Shown here piece by piece: positions 10,285 to 21,521 of a stretch of 64,000 nt of DNA; within the stretch, counting starts at the first letter, position 1; each line of letters starts with the position of its first letter. Made by a program: the position numbers and the translations under genes. The stretch comes from Celoporthe dispersa (lineage: Eukaryota; Ascomycota; Sordariomycetes; Diaporthales; Cryphonectriaceae), in assembly GCA_016584495.1 (NCBI GenBank), contig WAID01000004.1, positions 930,001-994,000 on the forward strand, read 5' to 3'. The notes below the pieces were generated by a model. It did not search any database. It saw only the letters and a list, made by a program, of their open reading frames with translations, and was not told where the DNA came from.

Positions 10285-12227
10285 ATGACTAGCAACAACA
10301 TTTCTGAGCCTCATTCTCCGTTTGATACGACTTATCTTTCCAATTCCATCTTACAACTGACCATAACGCACTGCCAGTTCCTACAGCTTGCCCTCCTCGC
10401 AAATATGGCTGTTAGAAGCATCAGATCTTTTCAAGAAGCTTCAGGCATGGATGATGAGCCTGAGTCATCGATTAAGCATACGATGTCTCCTGCAGCACTA
10501 AGCGAAAAGGCGCATCTCCCTTCTCCGACCGAGAGTAGGAAAATACCAACGACCTCACTTGACATCGAAAGAGGTGGACTGACCGGCGAAATACCTCATG
10601 GCAAGGTTTTGGAGTCAATTATAGAGACGGAAGCTCCATTCTCAATTTTCAATCTGGCGGAGAAAAGGTTTATCGTTGCTATCGCAGCTTTGACAACCTT
10701 ACTACCTCCCCTTAGCAGCGCCGTATTTTATCCCGTCATTACGATACTCGCATCGGAACTGAAAGTGTCCATTAGTGATATCCAGCTCACTATCACCGCT
10801 TATTTGGTAGGTCTTCATCTCACAATAGCGAAAGTTCTACGAGTGGGCTCGAGACATAGCAGAGACCGCAAGGAAAACTTGCTAAATATTAAGAAATACC
10901 TTGATAGATTGTCCAAGGCATCGCCCCATCATTTGTCGGCAATCTCTCGGATGAAACCGGCCGTCGGCCCGCTCTGATCATCTCATTCATCATATACATT
11001 GCGGGCTGTATAGGGGCGGCTGTGGACGGCAATTTTGCGGTCTTGATAGTGATGCGATGTCTGCAGAGCGCAGGCAGCAGCGGAACTATTTCATTGTCAT
11101 TGGCGACCGTGTCCGACATTGTCACCTCCGCAGAACGGGGTTCCTACACGTCGTACGTCCAGATGGGATGGATGGTGGGCCCAGCCATCGGACCAGTAAG
11201 TTACATAATTCATACTCCGATAGCCTTTGGATGTCCTGTTGACGCGATTGATCAGGTGATTGGCGGGTTACTTAGTCAATACCTTGGCTGGAGGTCAATC
11301 TTCTGGTTTCTTACCATATTTTCTTCCATCGTCTTTGTTATCCTGGTGGTCCTGCTTCCCGAGACAAGTCGCAAGATTGTCGGCAATGGCTCTATCCAAG
11401 CGCCAAAATTGAACATGCCTCTTATCACCTACCTGCATAGGCATAACACCAACTCTGTGCGTAGCAGAGCACTGATAGAGCAGCACACTGCACAAAAAGT
11501 GCAACTGAACCTCTTCAGCTCTCTGAAGTTGTTTGGGGATCGTGAGACGTGCGTGCTGCTGGTGTATAGCGGGCTGATCTACGCCAGCTCGTACTTGGTG
11601 CTGTCGAGCATGCCAGATCAGCTGCAGGAGCACTACGACTTCAACACGCTGCAGATCAGCTTATGCTATCTGGCCACAGGTGCGGGTACCATTACATCGG
11701 TACTGCTCACTGGCCGTATACTGGATTGGAACTTCCGCCGACATGCCGCGCGGCTGGGCATGGCCATTTCTCGGGATAAACAGCAGGACCTCAGTCACTT
11801 CCCGATCGAGGTCGCCCGACTCCAGATCAACTTTCCCGTACTTGGTCTTGCTGGCGCGAGTCTACTTGGTTACGGCTGGACAATGCAAGCGCATACACCT
11901 CTAGCTGCGCCGCTGATCTTTCTCTACCTGCAGTCCTTTGGCAACGCCTGCGCCTTCTCTGGGCTCAACAACTTGATGCTGGATTTGAACCGCGGACAGC
12001 CGGGCACAGCAGCAGCGGCGATGAACCTGGCTCGGTGCTGGTTGGGTGCCGCTGGTGTAGCGCTGGCGGGACCACTAAATGGGGCGGGAGGTGTCGGCTG
12101 GATGTCTGTTTTTATCGTTGGTGTGTGGCTGCTATTTAGCCCTTTTGTGTTTATGATTATACGATACGGTCCTCGATGGAGAGAGAAAAAGGAGATGCAA
12201 CCCGAGGTAAATAACGGTTCCAAATAG
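10285..12227 (+). CDS. MFS drug:H+ antiporter, DHA1 family (Qdr/Dtr-like), intact
   Basis: Plasma-membrane proton antiporter expected to export drugs or a metabolite. Exons are 10285-10806, 10908-11195 and 11256-12227, joined by canonical introns (GTAGGT...GATAG, 101 bp; GTAAGT...ATCAG, 60 bp). Both joins restore family sequence (TAYL to IVQGIAPSFVGNLSDETGRR, and GWMVGPAIGP to VIGGLLSQYLGWR). The cytosolic N-terminus is about 110 residues. The first membrane segments follow EKRFIVAIAAL. The DETGRR motif between TM2 and TM3 and the antiporter motif in TM5 are present. TM7-12 end in a short basic tail. About 593 codons from 10285; a start at 10405 (MAVRSIRS) is equally possible. This is one of the few intact genes in the left half, and it lies right behind a candidate operator. 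Confidence 0.88.
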
Positions 12228-13058
12228 AATCATTTATCTTCATCTATCCCAAAGTTGTAATAAGTAAAGTTCAGGGTTTTATTAAAATCAATATAAGATA
12301 TAAGAGAGATCCATTAAGTATTTAAGTAAATAAGTATTATGCAACTCACAGAACAAGTCAGTTCCGGAAACCTTTTGGAAAGCCCATTATATACTGATCC
12401 AAGCTCTTGCTATCAAGCTCTCGATTATGATTGAATAGGACGGTACCATATTAAGAGTTATCAAACTTCCTAGCTGCGGTGCTTAGGGTAGGCTGATATG
12501 CCGACAATAGTTCCAAGCGGCACTATTTTTTCATTCGCGATCAGAGGCGCAGCCTTTTTCGAGACAAATCGAGGGATTCGACCGGGTTATAATAGTATCT
12601 GCCTCTCAGGGGGCTAGGCGGACAGAAGGAAGGTCATGATCGAGTAATAAAAATTACACATTGTATTTCTTACAGCGCGAGGAGGGAAATTTTCCTACAG
12701 CGTTCCATAGATCCATATACACGTTCCTAGCCTTGTCGGCTCCTGAGACTTACAACCACTCGTCGCAATATATCATTGCTGTTCGACCCTTTTAGTCAAA
12801 CTTTTGACCAACTTAGAAAACCAGCTTTGAAGTTTTCAGCCTGAATAGGCTCTTATGGAAAGAGAAATGATTTTCAAATTATTTCCAATTAGACTAGCAC
12901 CGGAAGAAATCCCAATGTGATTATTTTGAACGAAGGTGCTATCTAATCCAAGATTGGCTTGGCAAGAACTCTCATTTCTTCTCAATAGCCCTACCCATCG
13001 CTACTTACGGTTCCAATAATGATATTATACTTGATCTCGATGTCCTTCCGGGATTTCA
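12228..13058. other. Intergenic, nothing recognised
   Basis: Low-complexity AT-leaning sequence without a protein-like frame. It separates the intact DHA1 gene from the convergent DHA2 relic. Confidence 0.45.
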
Positions 13059-14990
13059 TTAGCCTCTGGCCCTTCCAAGGCTTTTTTCAGACACATCCCC
13101 TTTCGGCGGTGCAATCGTAGTGCGCATGACAACCTCTTTCTCCAATAAAATAACAGCAAGTGCGAGCACACTTAGACCCATGCAAACATACCATACTACT
13201 CTTAAAGCTTCCATATAAACATCGATCACCTCATCCCGAAGCATATCACTTAAAGAAGATACATATGATCCAGAAACATGCGAATAAGCATTGCACCCAC
13301 CCAGGACTTGTCGAACCGTAGAATCAGAAATTTTATACGATTGGCTTGCAAATCTGCTATTGAAGATGGCTGCTGGAATAGATATTCCCCAGATGGAACC
13401 AAAAACGCGAAGGTAGGCCCAAAGAGCGCTCGCTGCTACCGAGTCCGCATCGTCCAGCGCAGGTTGCGTTGCAGGAAGAGTAGTACTGACTGAATAGGTG
13501 TCAAAAGCTTTCTTGAAATTCAGAACACCATAGAATTGCTTTGATAAAGCCGAAGGAAATGTAGAGTCAAGAACATGCTACTCACTAAGTATACCAGTGC
13601 CGCTACCAGCTATCATCTGGTATATTACTATCTTTAGTAGCGAAAAGTCCTCGTTAAAGTCGATATATAGTCTGTGCGAGGGCCAGTGAGTCACTTGCCT
13701 GGCCTGTGCGCTGTTGCCAGGCGCCTGCCCAGCAGTGTAGATAGCCTCAGCTTTCCAGCTGGCTTTTTTCTCTTTCCTTTCCTTCTCTCTGTATCGCGCC
13801 ATAGCTCAATGAGAGTCAGTTCTATATAGTCCACTCGCAAGGACCACTAGTAGTAGCACTAGAAGATGGAGCGGCTTGTATCGTCCTGTTTTGGAAAGTA
13901 GCAGTCCTTCTGCCACCGACGAGGGTACATAGACGAGGATCGCGGGGAGTAATAAGACGCCTGCTCGTGCGCTGGACTTTACGAGGATACCCTCGAAATA
14001 AATCACAACGGAGTGTGTTCTCCAAGTCGATAGTATACCCATAAAAAACGTAATGGCAAAAGCAACGGCCGCCGTCCTGTTTCTGAGAAGGCGTGTCGGG
14101 ACAGATGGATGTGCACACAAGCTGCTCGCTCCGTATGTATGGAATACAGCTAAGCCTGCGAAACCAACTAGTAGTGGGACAAGAATCCTCGAAGAGCTCC
14201 AAGGATACTTGGTATCCGCCCAGGTAAAAGCAATCAGAATACTGACTACACTCCCAATGAGCAGGAAGTTGCCGATCCGGTCAATTTCCTTGAAGCCCTG
14301 GCGGATTGTTAAGCGTCTTGGTACGTCGACATGAAGAAACAGGAGCATCATGATCAAGCAAATACCGCCGATGGGCAGATTGAGCCACTGATCACCGTAC
14401 AAAGTCAGCTCAACGCCTTTCCTGTTGGCAGATACATATCTCCAAGAGTTGCGGGGAAGGATAAGCTTACAAAAATCTAGCGCTAGTTGGTCTCAGCCAT
14501 GACACCCCCGATTGGGGGTCCTAGGGCAAGCCCAACTCCAAGTGTACCGAACACGATCGCCATGTATTTGCCGCGCTCCCGAATGGAGGTTATATCAGAC
14601 ACGATGACATTTCCAAAGACGCTAATACCGGCGCCACCCAGTCCTTGAACCGCGCGGCCAGCTTGAAGAACATAAGTCAGCATCACGAACAACGCTCGCG
14701 CCCGCAGGGGATAGAAACTCTACACAGGCTCAGGAGCGACATAAAGACAGACCAATAAGCATTGCAGTGGATGTTGCACCCCCGGCTACGCCCCTACCAA
14801 GCATAAAAACGGACACAGCAAAAATCGTGGGCCAGCGTCTGCCATAGACAATTGCCAACTCTCCAAATATCAGAATAAACACAGTGCTAAATTGCTATCT
14901 TCAGTATGCTGTTCAACAATACCACCTTGAGTAACATTTCAGCCCCCACAATGCATGCCTCATAGGCTACAAGAAACTGCTGATGTGACG
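13059..14990 (-). pseudogene. MFS DHA2 (14-TM) transporter relic
   Basis: Minus-strand pieces follow one another in the order of a DHA2 multidrug antiporter. A GRRWPTIFAVSVFMLG segment (~14,750-14,890) is followed by QAGRAVQGLGGAGI...LGVGLALGPPIGGVM with the antiporter motif (~14,490-14,690). Then come WLNLPIGGICLIMMLLFLHV and the middle TMs (13,806-14,402), KIVIYQMIAGSGTG (~13,590-13,670), and a C-terminal membrane segment ending KGDVSEKSLGRARG (13,059-13,244). The pieces lie in different frames with several stops, and a 150-bp insertion (13,673-13,822) splits the middle. The gene cannot make a transporter. It lies convergent to the intact DHA1 gene and probably belonged to the same lost cluster. 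Confidence 0.8.
13673..13822. mobile_element. 150-bp non-autonomous insertion with 9-bp target duplication
   Basis: The insert interrupts the transporter relic and is flanked by the 9-base direct repeat TATATAGTC (13,664-13,672 and 13,823-13,831). It begins with a TGTGCGAGGGCCAGTGAGTC sequence, has a pyrimidine-rich segment and ends near GTATCGCGCC plus about 20 bases. A second copy, alike from the first base through the pyrimidine tract and GTAGCGC, lies at 40,561-40,690. No open reading frame and no convincing pol III A or B box is seen. It is called a short mobile element (SINE- or MITE-like) of unknown class. Confidence 0.65.
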
Positions 14991-15564
14991 TCGGTCAGAG
15001 ACACTTGCAGATCAAGACGGTTCTGAGCTGGTACGATTACCTGGGAATCCTAGTACGGGAACAGTCAATGACCAGTCTGCCAGTCATACTCAAAGAGGCT
15101 ATTGCAAAGATCGAACACACCCATGCATTTCGGAAGCTAAGCCCGGAAGGGGGGGGGGGGCTGCGGATATTGCAAACAAGGCTCGGTACTTACTTCTTTC
15201 ATATTTCCCTTTTCTGCACTGTTTGGGTAGTAAGCCTGTCTCAATTTATGCGAAGCCACCCGGAAAGGGGTTTCGCTCCCTTCTGGTCCCTGTGACACAT
15301 GCTAAACGGTCCTGGAGCTGTTGGTTCTGAGCGAGGAGTCGTTGGTGGCGTACTTGACCCAGAAAGGCTGGTTTGAGAGTTTTGGTATCACCAATCAGTC
15401 CAGCTCGCCCACCGGGGCATTCTGGTTTCAAGTTCCTCCCTTCTCCCCTTTCATTCGGTTCGCACGAGCTCGCCGCCGCCTTTCTCACAACACATACATC
15501 TTCGACGCAGCAGTAATTGCCAAGTTCACGTTGAGGCTGGCTTTAGGCCTCCAAATTGTCGACG
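14991..15564. other. Intergenic with a poly-G run
   Basis: Holds a run of ten G near 15,150-15,160 and short frames without family resemblance. It probably includes the promoter and leader of the thioesterase gene starting at 15,565. Confidence 0.45.
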
Positions 15565-16862
15565 ATGACGACTACCCTCGAGAAGCAGATCAATCTACAG
15601 CGGACTGCAAGCGACACATATACTGCTTCCTGGAATGTTGATTGGACGGTGGGCCCAGGTACACTCCCCCAAAAATGGCTTGTCTCCGAGCAGCAACTGA
15701 CTTTTGTTGTTTTCGAACCGGAATAGCTCTTCATGGAGGCTGCATTGCCGCTGTTATACAGCATACCGCGGCTACACATCTCCGGGAGAACTCTCGATTC
15801 CGGAATCAGCCTCACCTTTTGAATCTGCATCTCGAATTTCTCCGCGCGTGCGAGCGACGCGAAAGCACCATCACTGTTACCCCTCTGAAGGTTGGCGCCG
15901 CTGTAAGCACACTACAGCTACAACTACTGTAAGTGTCTCACGTGCTATAAGACACAACTCCCCCGCGACCCTCTAGGCTTCTTGACTGCATCTTGGGATC
16001 TTCGCTTCTCCTATCCCTAGAGTTGACACGCAAACCAGACAAGACGATAAGGTCAAGGTCATTGCCTTAGCCACATCGACCAACTTCGACAAACCCCTGG
16101 GCCCATCTGTTCCTACCTCAGAGTCCTGGACTGGGCTTCTCCCCCTCCCAAGCCAAAACCGGACTTCGACCGCATATTGGAGGAGAAACCCGATACAAAT
16201 TGGTCCCAGCTCGCCTTACAGGCGAGATTATTCCCATGACGAGCCGCATACTGGGCTTATACCCCCGCGGTGGTTTCGTTGCTGCTGGCGTCTGCGATTC
16301 GTGGCATAGCTTCTTGGGAGATGAGCGAATTGACGATACTTACATAGCCTTCCTGACCGATCTTGTGCCATCTATGTCCGATACACTACTGAAAAACAGT
16401 GGCCTATATGATGCGCATGTTTTCCAGCAGAAGGCTGAGCAGTGGGCTAACGAGCACCCTGGTGTCACCCGACAGTTCGAGAATAGCCTTGCCGAGGTGC
16501 GTTCTTTCATCCTTACTAACAGATATCTTCAATTGTATTCCCACTATTCCATGCCGAGAGCAATATCTCAAGTTCCTAGATACATTAAAGAAGCTAACAT
16601 TCAACAGGCTGCCAAAGCAACAATTTTCAACAATACCCTCACACTAGACATTGAGTTCAAGAGAAGTCTATCGAAGAAGGAATTGCGTTTTGTTTTCATC
16701 CGAACAGCGGCGAAGATGCTATCTGGTGGCAGAATGGACATAGAAGTTACAATTTGTGACCAAGACATGGAGTTGGTTTGCACCTCACGGCAGATTATTC
16801 TAGTCTTAGAGGCTGTGCGAAAGTTCCGTGATGGAAAGAAGAGATCAGATTCACGTATGTAG
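15565..16862 (+). pseudogene. Acyl-CoA thioesterase-like hot-dog protein, two frame changes
   Basis: Resembles the fungal thioesterase-like superfamily (double hot-dog fold), which hydrolyses acyl-thioesters and is often found near polyketide genes. From ATG 15565 (MTTTLEKQIN), an intron at about 15,658-15,727 joins VDWTVGP to HGGCIAAVIQHTAATHLR. A second intron starts at GTAAGT near 15,929 and ends at the CCCTAG before 16,021, leading into VKVIALATSTNFDKPLG. A third, 16,497-16,607 (GTGCGT, GCTAAC, CAACAG), joins ENSLAE to AAKATIFNNTLTLDIEF. The C-terminus has RTAAKMLSGGRMDIEVTICD and ILVLEAVRKFR, typical of the family. Between 16,130 and 16,205 the frame must change twice, at CCCCC and at TTGGTCCC. 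Both look like missing bases in homopolymers, so the gene may be intact in reality. Confidence 0.72.
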
Positions 16863-17319
16863 GCAACTTGCGAGGTTAGAAGATACTATTCAAAATCTCA
16901 TACAGTAGCATCAGCAACATGGACGCTCACGATTGGCCACTCCTTACTATATAATGTATAAACACGAGATAGAGTGCTCAGCTTATATTCCGCCCAAGCA
17001 CCCCTTCCCACCCTCCTACTTGCTCAGCTACAATATATGCAGAAATATCTTCAAAAGAAATGTGAATCAGGGAGATATCAGCCCGCAGGATGAATCCATA
17101 GTAGTTTAGGAAACGCTGAAATAAATCAGATCCAGCCTAGCAGCCCGAGCACCCAGCCGTAGCCTTTCTTATTACCTTTGTACCCAAACAGTGCATGCTC
17201 CAAACGGAACATCTATACGAACTATTGCATACATAAACTATTATACAGGGATCTATCGAACAAGACATAATTGAAACCGTATTGTCCGCTCTTATCTTCT
17301 CAGCAAAGCTCTAGAAACT
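16863..17319. other. Intergenic, nothing recognised
   Basis: About 450 AT-leaning bases between the thioesterase gene and the polyketide synthase tail. No missing PKS domains (KS, AT, DH) were recognised here. Confidence 0.5.
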
Positions 17320-18230
17320 CCTCAAGTGCTCTCGGATACAAGCGAAATGGACATCTTTTGGCAAGGTAACTGGGTTATAGGATAGAACATTCATCGTGAT
17401 GACTGTCGAGGATTGGCGAGCGAGCGTCGGACCCAAGGTTTCCGGCTCTTGGAACCTACACAAAGCGCTACCGCCGAAAATAGACCTTTTCATCATGCTC
17501 TCTTCGGCGGTCTGTATCTTGGGTAAAACCGGGCAGGCCAATTATGCAACTAGCAATACATTTCAAGACACCCTGGCTCCCTACTATCGCTAGGGGTACA
17601 AAGACCATCGCGATTGACCCCGGAATGGTTGTTGATGAAGGCTGGGTGGCTGAGAGAGAGCACATCCAAAGAATGGTAATAGGGCTCGACCAGGTGCTGC
17701 CAGTGACCCAGCAGGATCTGTTGGCTAAATTGGATTACTTCTGCAACCTGACCACTGTGCTCGCATCTCCTGCAGCTAGTCGGATCATAATCGGGATTGA
17801 GCTACCTGCGCTGATCCATCGATCAGGGCGTCAGAAACCAGAGGTAATGCTCAAGCCGTTATTCCGTGCTATGCATCAGGTCATGCCTAGTGGAGAGGTC
17901 CGCACAGCTGCGACAACAAAGGCGCAAGACACGGCTGATTTGTTGGAACAAGTGGGGTCACTTGAGGCAGCAGCAGTGGTTATTGCGGAAGCGCTGAAAC
18001 TTAAGCTGTGCAAGATCTTGAGTCTCTATGCTGTTTCCAAGACTCTCAATAATGCGATGGACTCCTTTGGGATTGATTCTCTTATTGCTTTGGAAATACG
18101 GAATTGGCTGAGAAAGGAGATGCATGCTAATCTCGCAGTATATGAGATCTTGGGCGATGGGAAGTTGCTTGATACAGGCTTAGCAGCTGCAAAGAAGAGT
18201 GAGTTTACACAACAGCGCTGGAGAAATTAA
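17320..18230 (+). pseudogene. C-terminal KR-ACP fragment of a highly reducing polyketide synthase
   Basis: Encodes only the end of an iterative type I PKS. The ketoreductase half contains MTVEDWRASVGPKVSGSWNL, then IDLFIMLSSAVCILGKTGQ and the YxxxN-containing NYATSN. It is followed by IDPGMVVDEGWVAE and a linker ending VMLKPLFRAMHQVM. The acyl-carrier domain has MDSFGIDSLIALEIRNWLRK with the phosphopantetheine Ser in DSL. The frame changes once near 17,545-17,590, where the first frame also meets a TAG. KS, AT, DH and methyltransferase domains are absent upstream, so this is a truncated remnant. Family enzymes run above 2,300 residues; about 300 remain. The KR-ACP order and the trans-enoyl-reductase exon at 24,164 fit a reducing PKS that used a separate ER, which is inference. 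Confidence 0.85.
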
Positions 18231-19433
18231 AGCATCAAAAATACAGTCTTCAATTTGTATTTATAAGTAATAGCTATTGCAATTATTTGAATATCTTAGA
18301 ATATTTTGGCAAAGTTATATTAGAAATAAAAGTATTAAATTGATTTTATATAAAATTATTACGCTATAAAAAAGAATTTGCAACCAATATAAAAGCACTC
18401 TTGCTAAGCTAATATTATAATTCATTATCAGTAATAGCGCTATGAAAATCGTAAATACAACTCTTATTAATTATATTAATATAATAGCTAAAAGAATAGA
18501 TTGTAATACAATTATTGCAGAATAGCAGCTAAGCTATATAAGAATATAGTCTATTTATTAATAAATAGCTGAAATATGCAATGCATTCCAGACATATTAC
18601 AAAGAATAGCTCTTCTTCTAATAAGAAGAGAAAGAAGTTATTAATCTAAGTATATATAATTATCAGAGATAATGATAATAATCCATAAATTTATTATAAT
18701 TGCATTTAGTGAATTTACTTAGCATTCGCTGGTGAATTCATTAGACATTCTATAGTGAATCTATAGTGAATTCACTATACGTCCCATGGTGAATTTATCG
18801 TATATTCCATAGCGAATTCACTACATATTCTATGGTGAATGAACTACACATTCTATAAGTGGTTCACTATGAGTATGTGATGAGCGATGCCTGTGCATCA
18901 TTTATTATATAGAAAAGAATAATTGATTGTAAAAATTATCTATAATAAGCTTTATATTAAAGAAAGCAATAAGTTTTAATAGAATTTTTTGAAAATTGGA
19001 AATAAATAAACTCTTTTTAAATATCAAAAATAATTCATTTGCTTAAAAAGCAAAAGCATTGTTTTAGCTATTGCGTTACAAGCTAATGTTCTCTCAATCT
19101 TTAATAACTATATTACTTATAAATACTAATATATATAATTGAGATATAATAAATGAACTTGAAATTATATTTAGCATTTAGATAATATTTTCCCTCTCCT
19201 TTTCATTAAATAGATTCTATTTTATAATAAGAGAATTCATTTCTTGAATTTCAAAGCTTTTATATCAATCTTCTTACTTAATAAGAATCTTCAATAGCTC
19301 TGCTAAACTGCTCTCCAGCTATTTCAGCTAGTTTCACAGAGTATGCATTTCCCTATCTGAAGCCTTTAATCTCCTATTGAACTGGTTAGCATTGTATTGA
19401 GTTGGGTTACAACGACTCTACCTTTTTATTTGA
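18231..19433. other. AT-rich desert
   Basis: Very AT-rich, with many TA-rich words and no protein-like frame. It looks like repeat DNA eroded by C to T mutation. It contains the TGAATTCA repeat cluster (18,711-18,872) and leads into the mutated ACP copy. Confidence 0.6.
18711..18872. repeat. Cluster of ~25-bp units around a TGAATTCA palindrome
   Basis: Six or so imperfect units of 23-35 bases, each with a GGTGAATTCA / AGTGAATTCACTA core followed by a CATATTC- or CATTCTAT-like spacer. The core is itself a palindrome, so the cluster can form small hairpins on either strand. It lies in the AT-rich desert and shows no coding potential. Confidence 0.6.
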
Positions 19434-19660
19434 GGTAGTAGTAGTGGTTATTGCGGAAGCATTGATATTTAAGCTATGCAAGATCTTAAGTTTCGATGCT
19501 GGGTTCAAATAATCGATAATATGATAGATTTCTTTAGGATCGACTCCTTTATTGTTTTGGAAATATAGAATTAACTGCGAAAGGAGATATATGCTAATCT
19601 TGGAGTATATGAGATCTTTGGCGATAGGGAGTTGCTTAATATGGGCTTAGATACTTAGAT
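19434..19660 (+). pseudogene. Second, transition-mutated copy of the PKS ACP segment
   Basis: Aligns base for base with 17,971-18,190. GAGGCAGCAGCAGTGG has become GAGGTAGTAGTAGTGG, and the run TTATTGCGGAAGC is shared exactly. The words for DSFGIDSLIALE and AVYEILGD remain visible but carry stops. Most differences are C to T or G to A, with a few transversions and small indels. It therefore derives from duplication of the PKS tail followed by RIP-like decay. It cannot make a carrier protein. Confidence 0.8.
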
Positions 19661-19839
19661 AGAGTTCCTAGCATCTTATAGAGCACATAGGCTTAATATA
19701 AGCACCATGTAAATATTTGGACAGCATAAGAATATCTTATCACAGGTATCAGCTCAGCAATATAGTGATTTACTAGCTCTTGAATACTATTAATCTCTAA
19801 CAACTTGAACAAATGCCACTCTTGCTTCAGGCTTTTCGA

Positions 19840-20745
19840 AAAATCTATAGTGAAGGAGAGTCTCTTCTAGATTAATATGATTCCCCAGCACCTTGATAAT
19901 ATCAAAAGTCCATAGCACTTGGGCCAAAAAGAGTTTTCCCTGCATCCAGGCTAATCTCGCGGCCAATACATGCTTAGGGTTCTAAGCTGAAGAAGGGGAG
20001 ATTCTTGAGCTAGTCCTTGGCGAATATTTGATTATAGAGCATATGCTCTGGATGCAGCCAACGCTGTAGCCGATAGCGGAATGGATTATGAATATATTTG
20101 GGGCTGCAGGCAATAATGAAGATATTGCTCTGCATAATAATTTATAATATACTATCAGCAAGAATTATAGCTTAGCGCAAAGCTATAAGTTAGTATTTCT
20201 TATACTCTTGGGAATGAAATGGCTATCTATAATAGCATTAGAGCTATATCGCGGCAGCTTTGTGATGTTGATAGGAAGCAAGCGTAGTATCTCTTCGAGG
20301 CAGGCGTGCAGGAGCGGGAGCGATGCTAAGGAGCCCGGCGTAATATCGGCGTAGCTGTTGATCCTGCCGCGAATCTCCTTGACCAGATGATTATAGCTTT
20401 CAGGCTAGTCGAGTAGGTACAATAGGGTGCCGTACCACCAGTCGGCCATAGGGCCCCAGTTGGCGAACATCATCTGGAGTTCCAGGGAGCCCAGGTGTAC
20501 CAGTTGGCGCTTTTCTGTTGGTATTGGCTCACCCGAGGGCAGTATATAGTCGAAAAAGTCGGGATGCTCCGTTTTGTCGATCATGTCGATGCGCCGCAGG
20601 GTCGCTTGCCGGAGAGCCTTCGCCGCTGTCAACATGCTACTACTATTGTTGGAGAGAAAGCGTTGAATTCTTTCCCTTTCTTTTCGCTTCTTCCTTTTCA
20701 ACAACGAGAGAAGCACTTACCAGTGACAAGCATACCAAAGGTTTG
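19840..20745 (-). pseudogene. Cytochrome P450, C-terminal half, decayed
   Basis: A haem-thiolate mono-oxygenase remnant. After a canonical-looking intron (GTAAGT near 20,723 to a TAG acceptor near 20,636) the minus strand encodes KTEHPDFFDYILPSGEPIPT and MFANWGPMADWWYGTLLYLL, an I-helix region of a fungal P450 subgroup. It continues as SLASLPLLHACLEEILRLLP with the ExxR motif (EILR), then RLQRWLHPEH and FFSLEP-stop-ACIGREI, the haem-binding loop with its Cys. Stops occur at the I-helix end, before the haem Cys and in between, and the frame shifts in the last helix. The decay grows from right (20.7 kb) to left (19.8 kb), matching the AT gradient. The N-terminal half was not found. It is probably a tailoring enzyme of the lost polyketide cluster. 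Confidence 0.8.
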
Positions 20746-21521
20746 AGACGGCTGCAGCCCGTGGGCCAGGAAACTTGGCGAGGGGGTGGTAAAATGTAGA
20801 GTAGACGCCGCGAGCTGCTGCGTAGACACCGATCTGCAGACAGCGGTCAGATCATTGGCTCGGGGATATGGTTTTGTTTCATTGCACACTTCTCCCATTT
20901 CAGAGTAGATACACGTACCGCAAGAAGGAGGGTGATGGCAGATCGTGCCGACCAGAGGTCAGCCCAAGTGATCTGCAGAGCCATCTGCCACAAGTTGTGT
21001 GTAAAGCTTCATCCACTGCGGCCAGGCTCAGTCCTGAATGTCCGATGCGTCGGGGAAGAAGGGGGGGGGGGGCCGACGCGATTACAGCTGGTGAGGGACT
21101 CGAAGGGATGGAGGGTGTGGGTTCACAGCTTTCTTTTGTTCTTTGGCAGGGACGTCACGAGTCGTTATGTGCAGCCAAACGCCCCAGAGGCATGGGTTTC
21201 TGGCAACTTCAAAGCTTTCAACCGCTAGTCGATCAACACCACGCTCAGAGAAAGATGACGAATCGGTTCTATTGTACTGCTACCTGCGACAAGTACAGCC
21301 GACCTCCAAAGTATCGTACGATCTAGGTAGCCAGTTGCGGTCGGGGCCTTGGCCAACGGTAAGGCGAGGAAGGGGGGCCACGTAGGTTCGCACGTACATC
21401 GTACATAGTACATACTACGAGATAGTTGGAGATCTTAGTGCCGAGTCAGAGCTGACGATGCCCCAGGTGGCACCGTGCGGATTCGGGACAGCGCTACTAA
21501 GTACTTAGGTACTTACTTATA
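20746..21521. other. GC-richer intergenic stretch
   Basis: Base composition jumps here from AT-rich to GC-rich. Several overlapping frames exist on both strands but none resembles a known protein. Upstream coding sequence of the P450 may lie around 20,720-20,900 on the minus strand but is not recognisable. A run of ten or more G lies at 21,061-21,072. Confidence 0.45.

Noticed and set aside
17320..18230. Stand-alone short-chain reductase instead of a PKS tail
   Set aside because: The KR block is followed in the right spacing by a linker and an ACP with DSL serine, which is specific to a PKS C-terminus.
21143..21385. Overlapping plus-strand frames in the GC-rich stretch
   Set aside because: They overlap in several frames on both strands with no domain signal; compositional.
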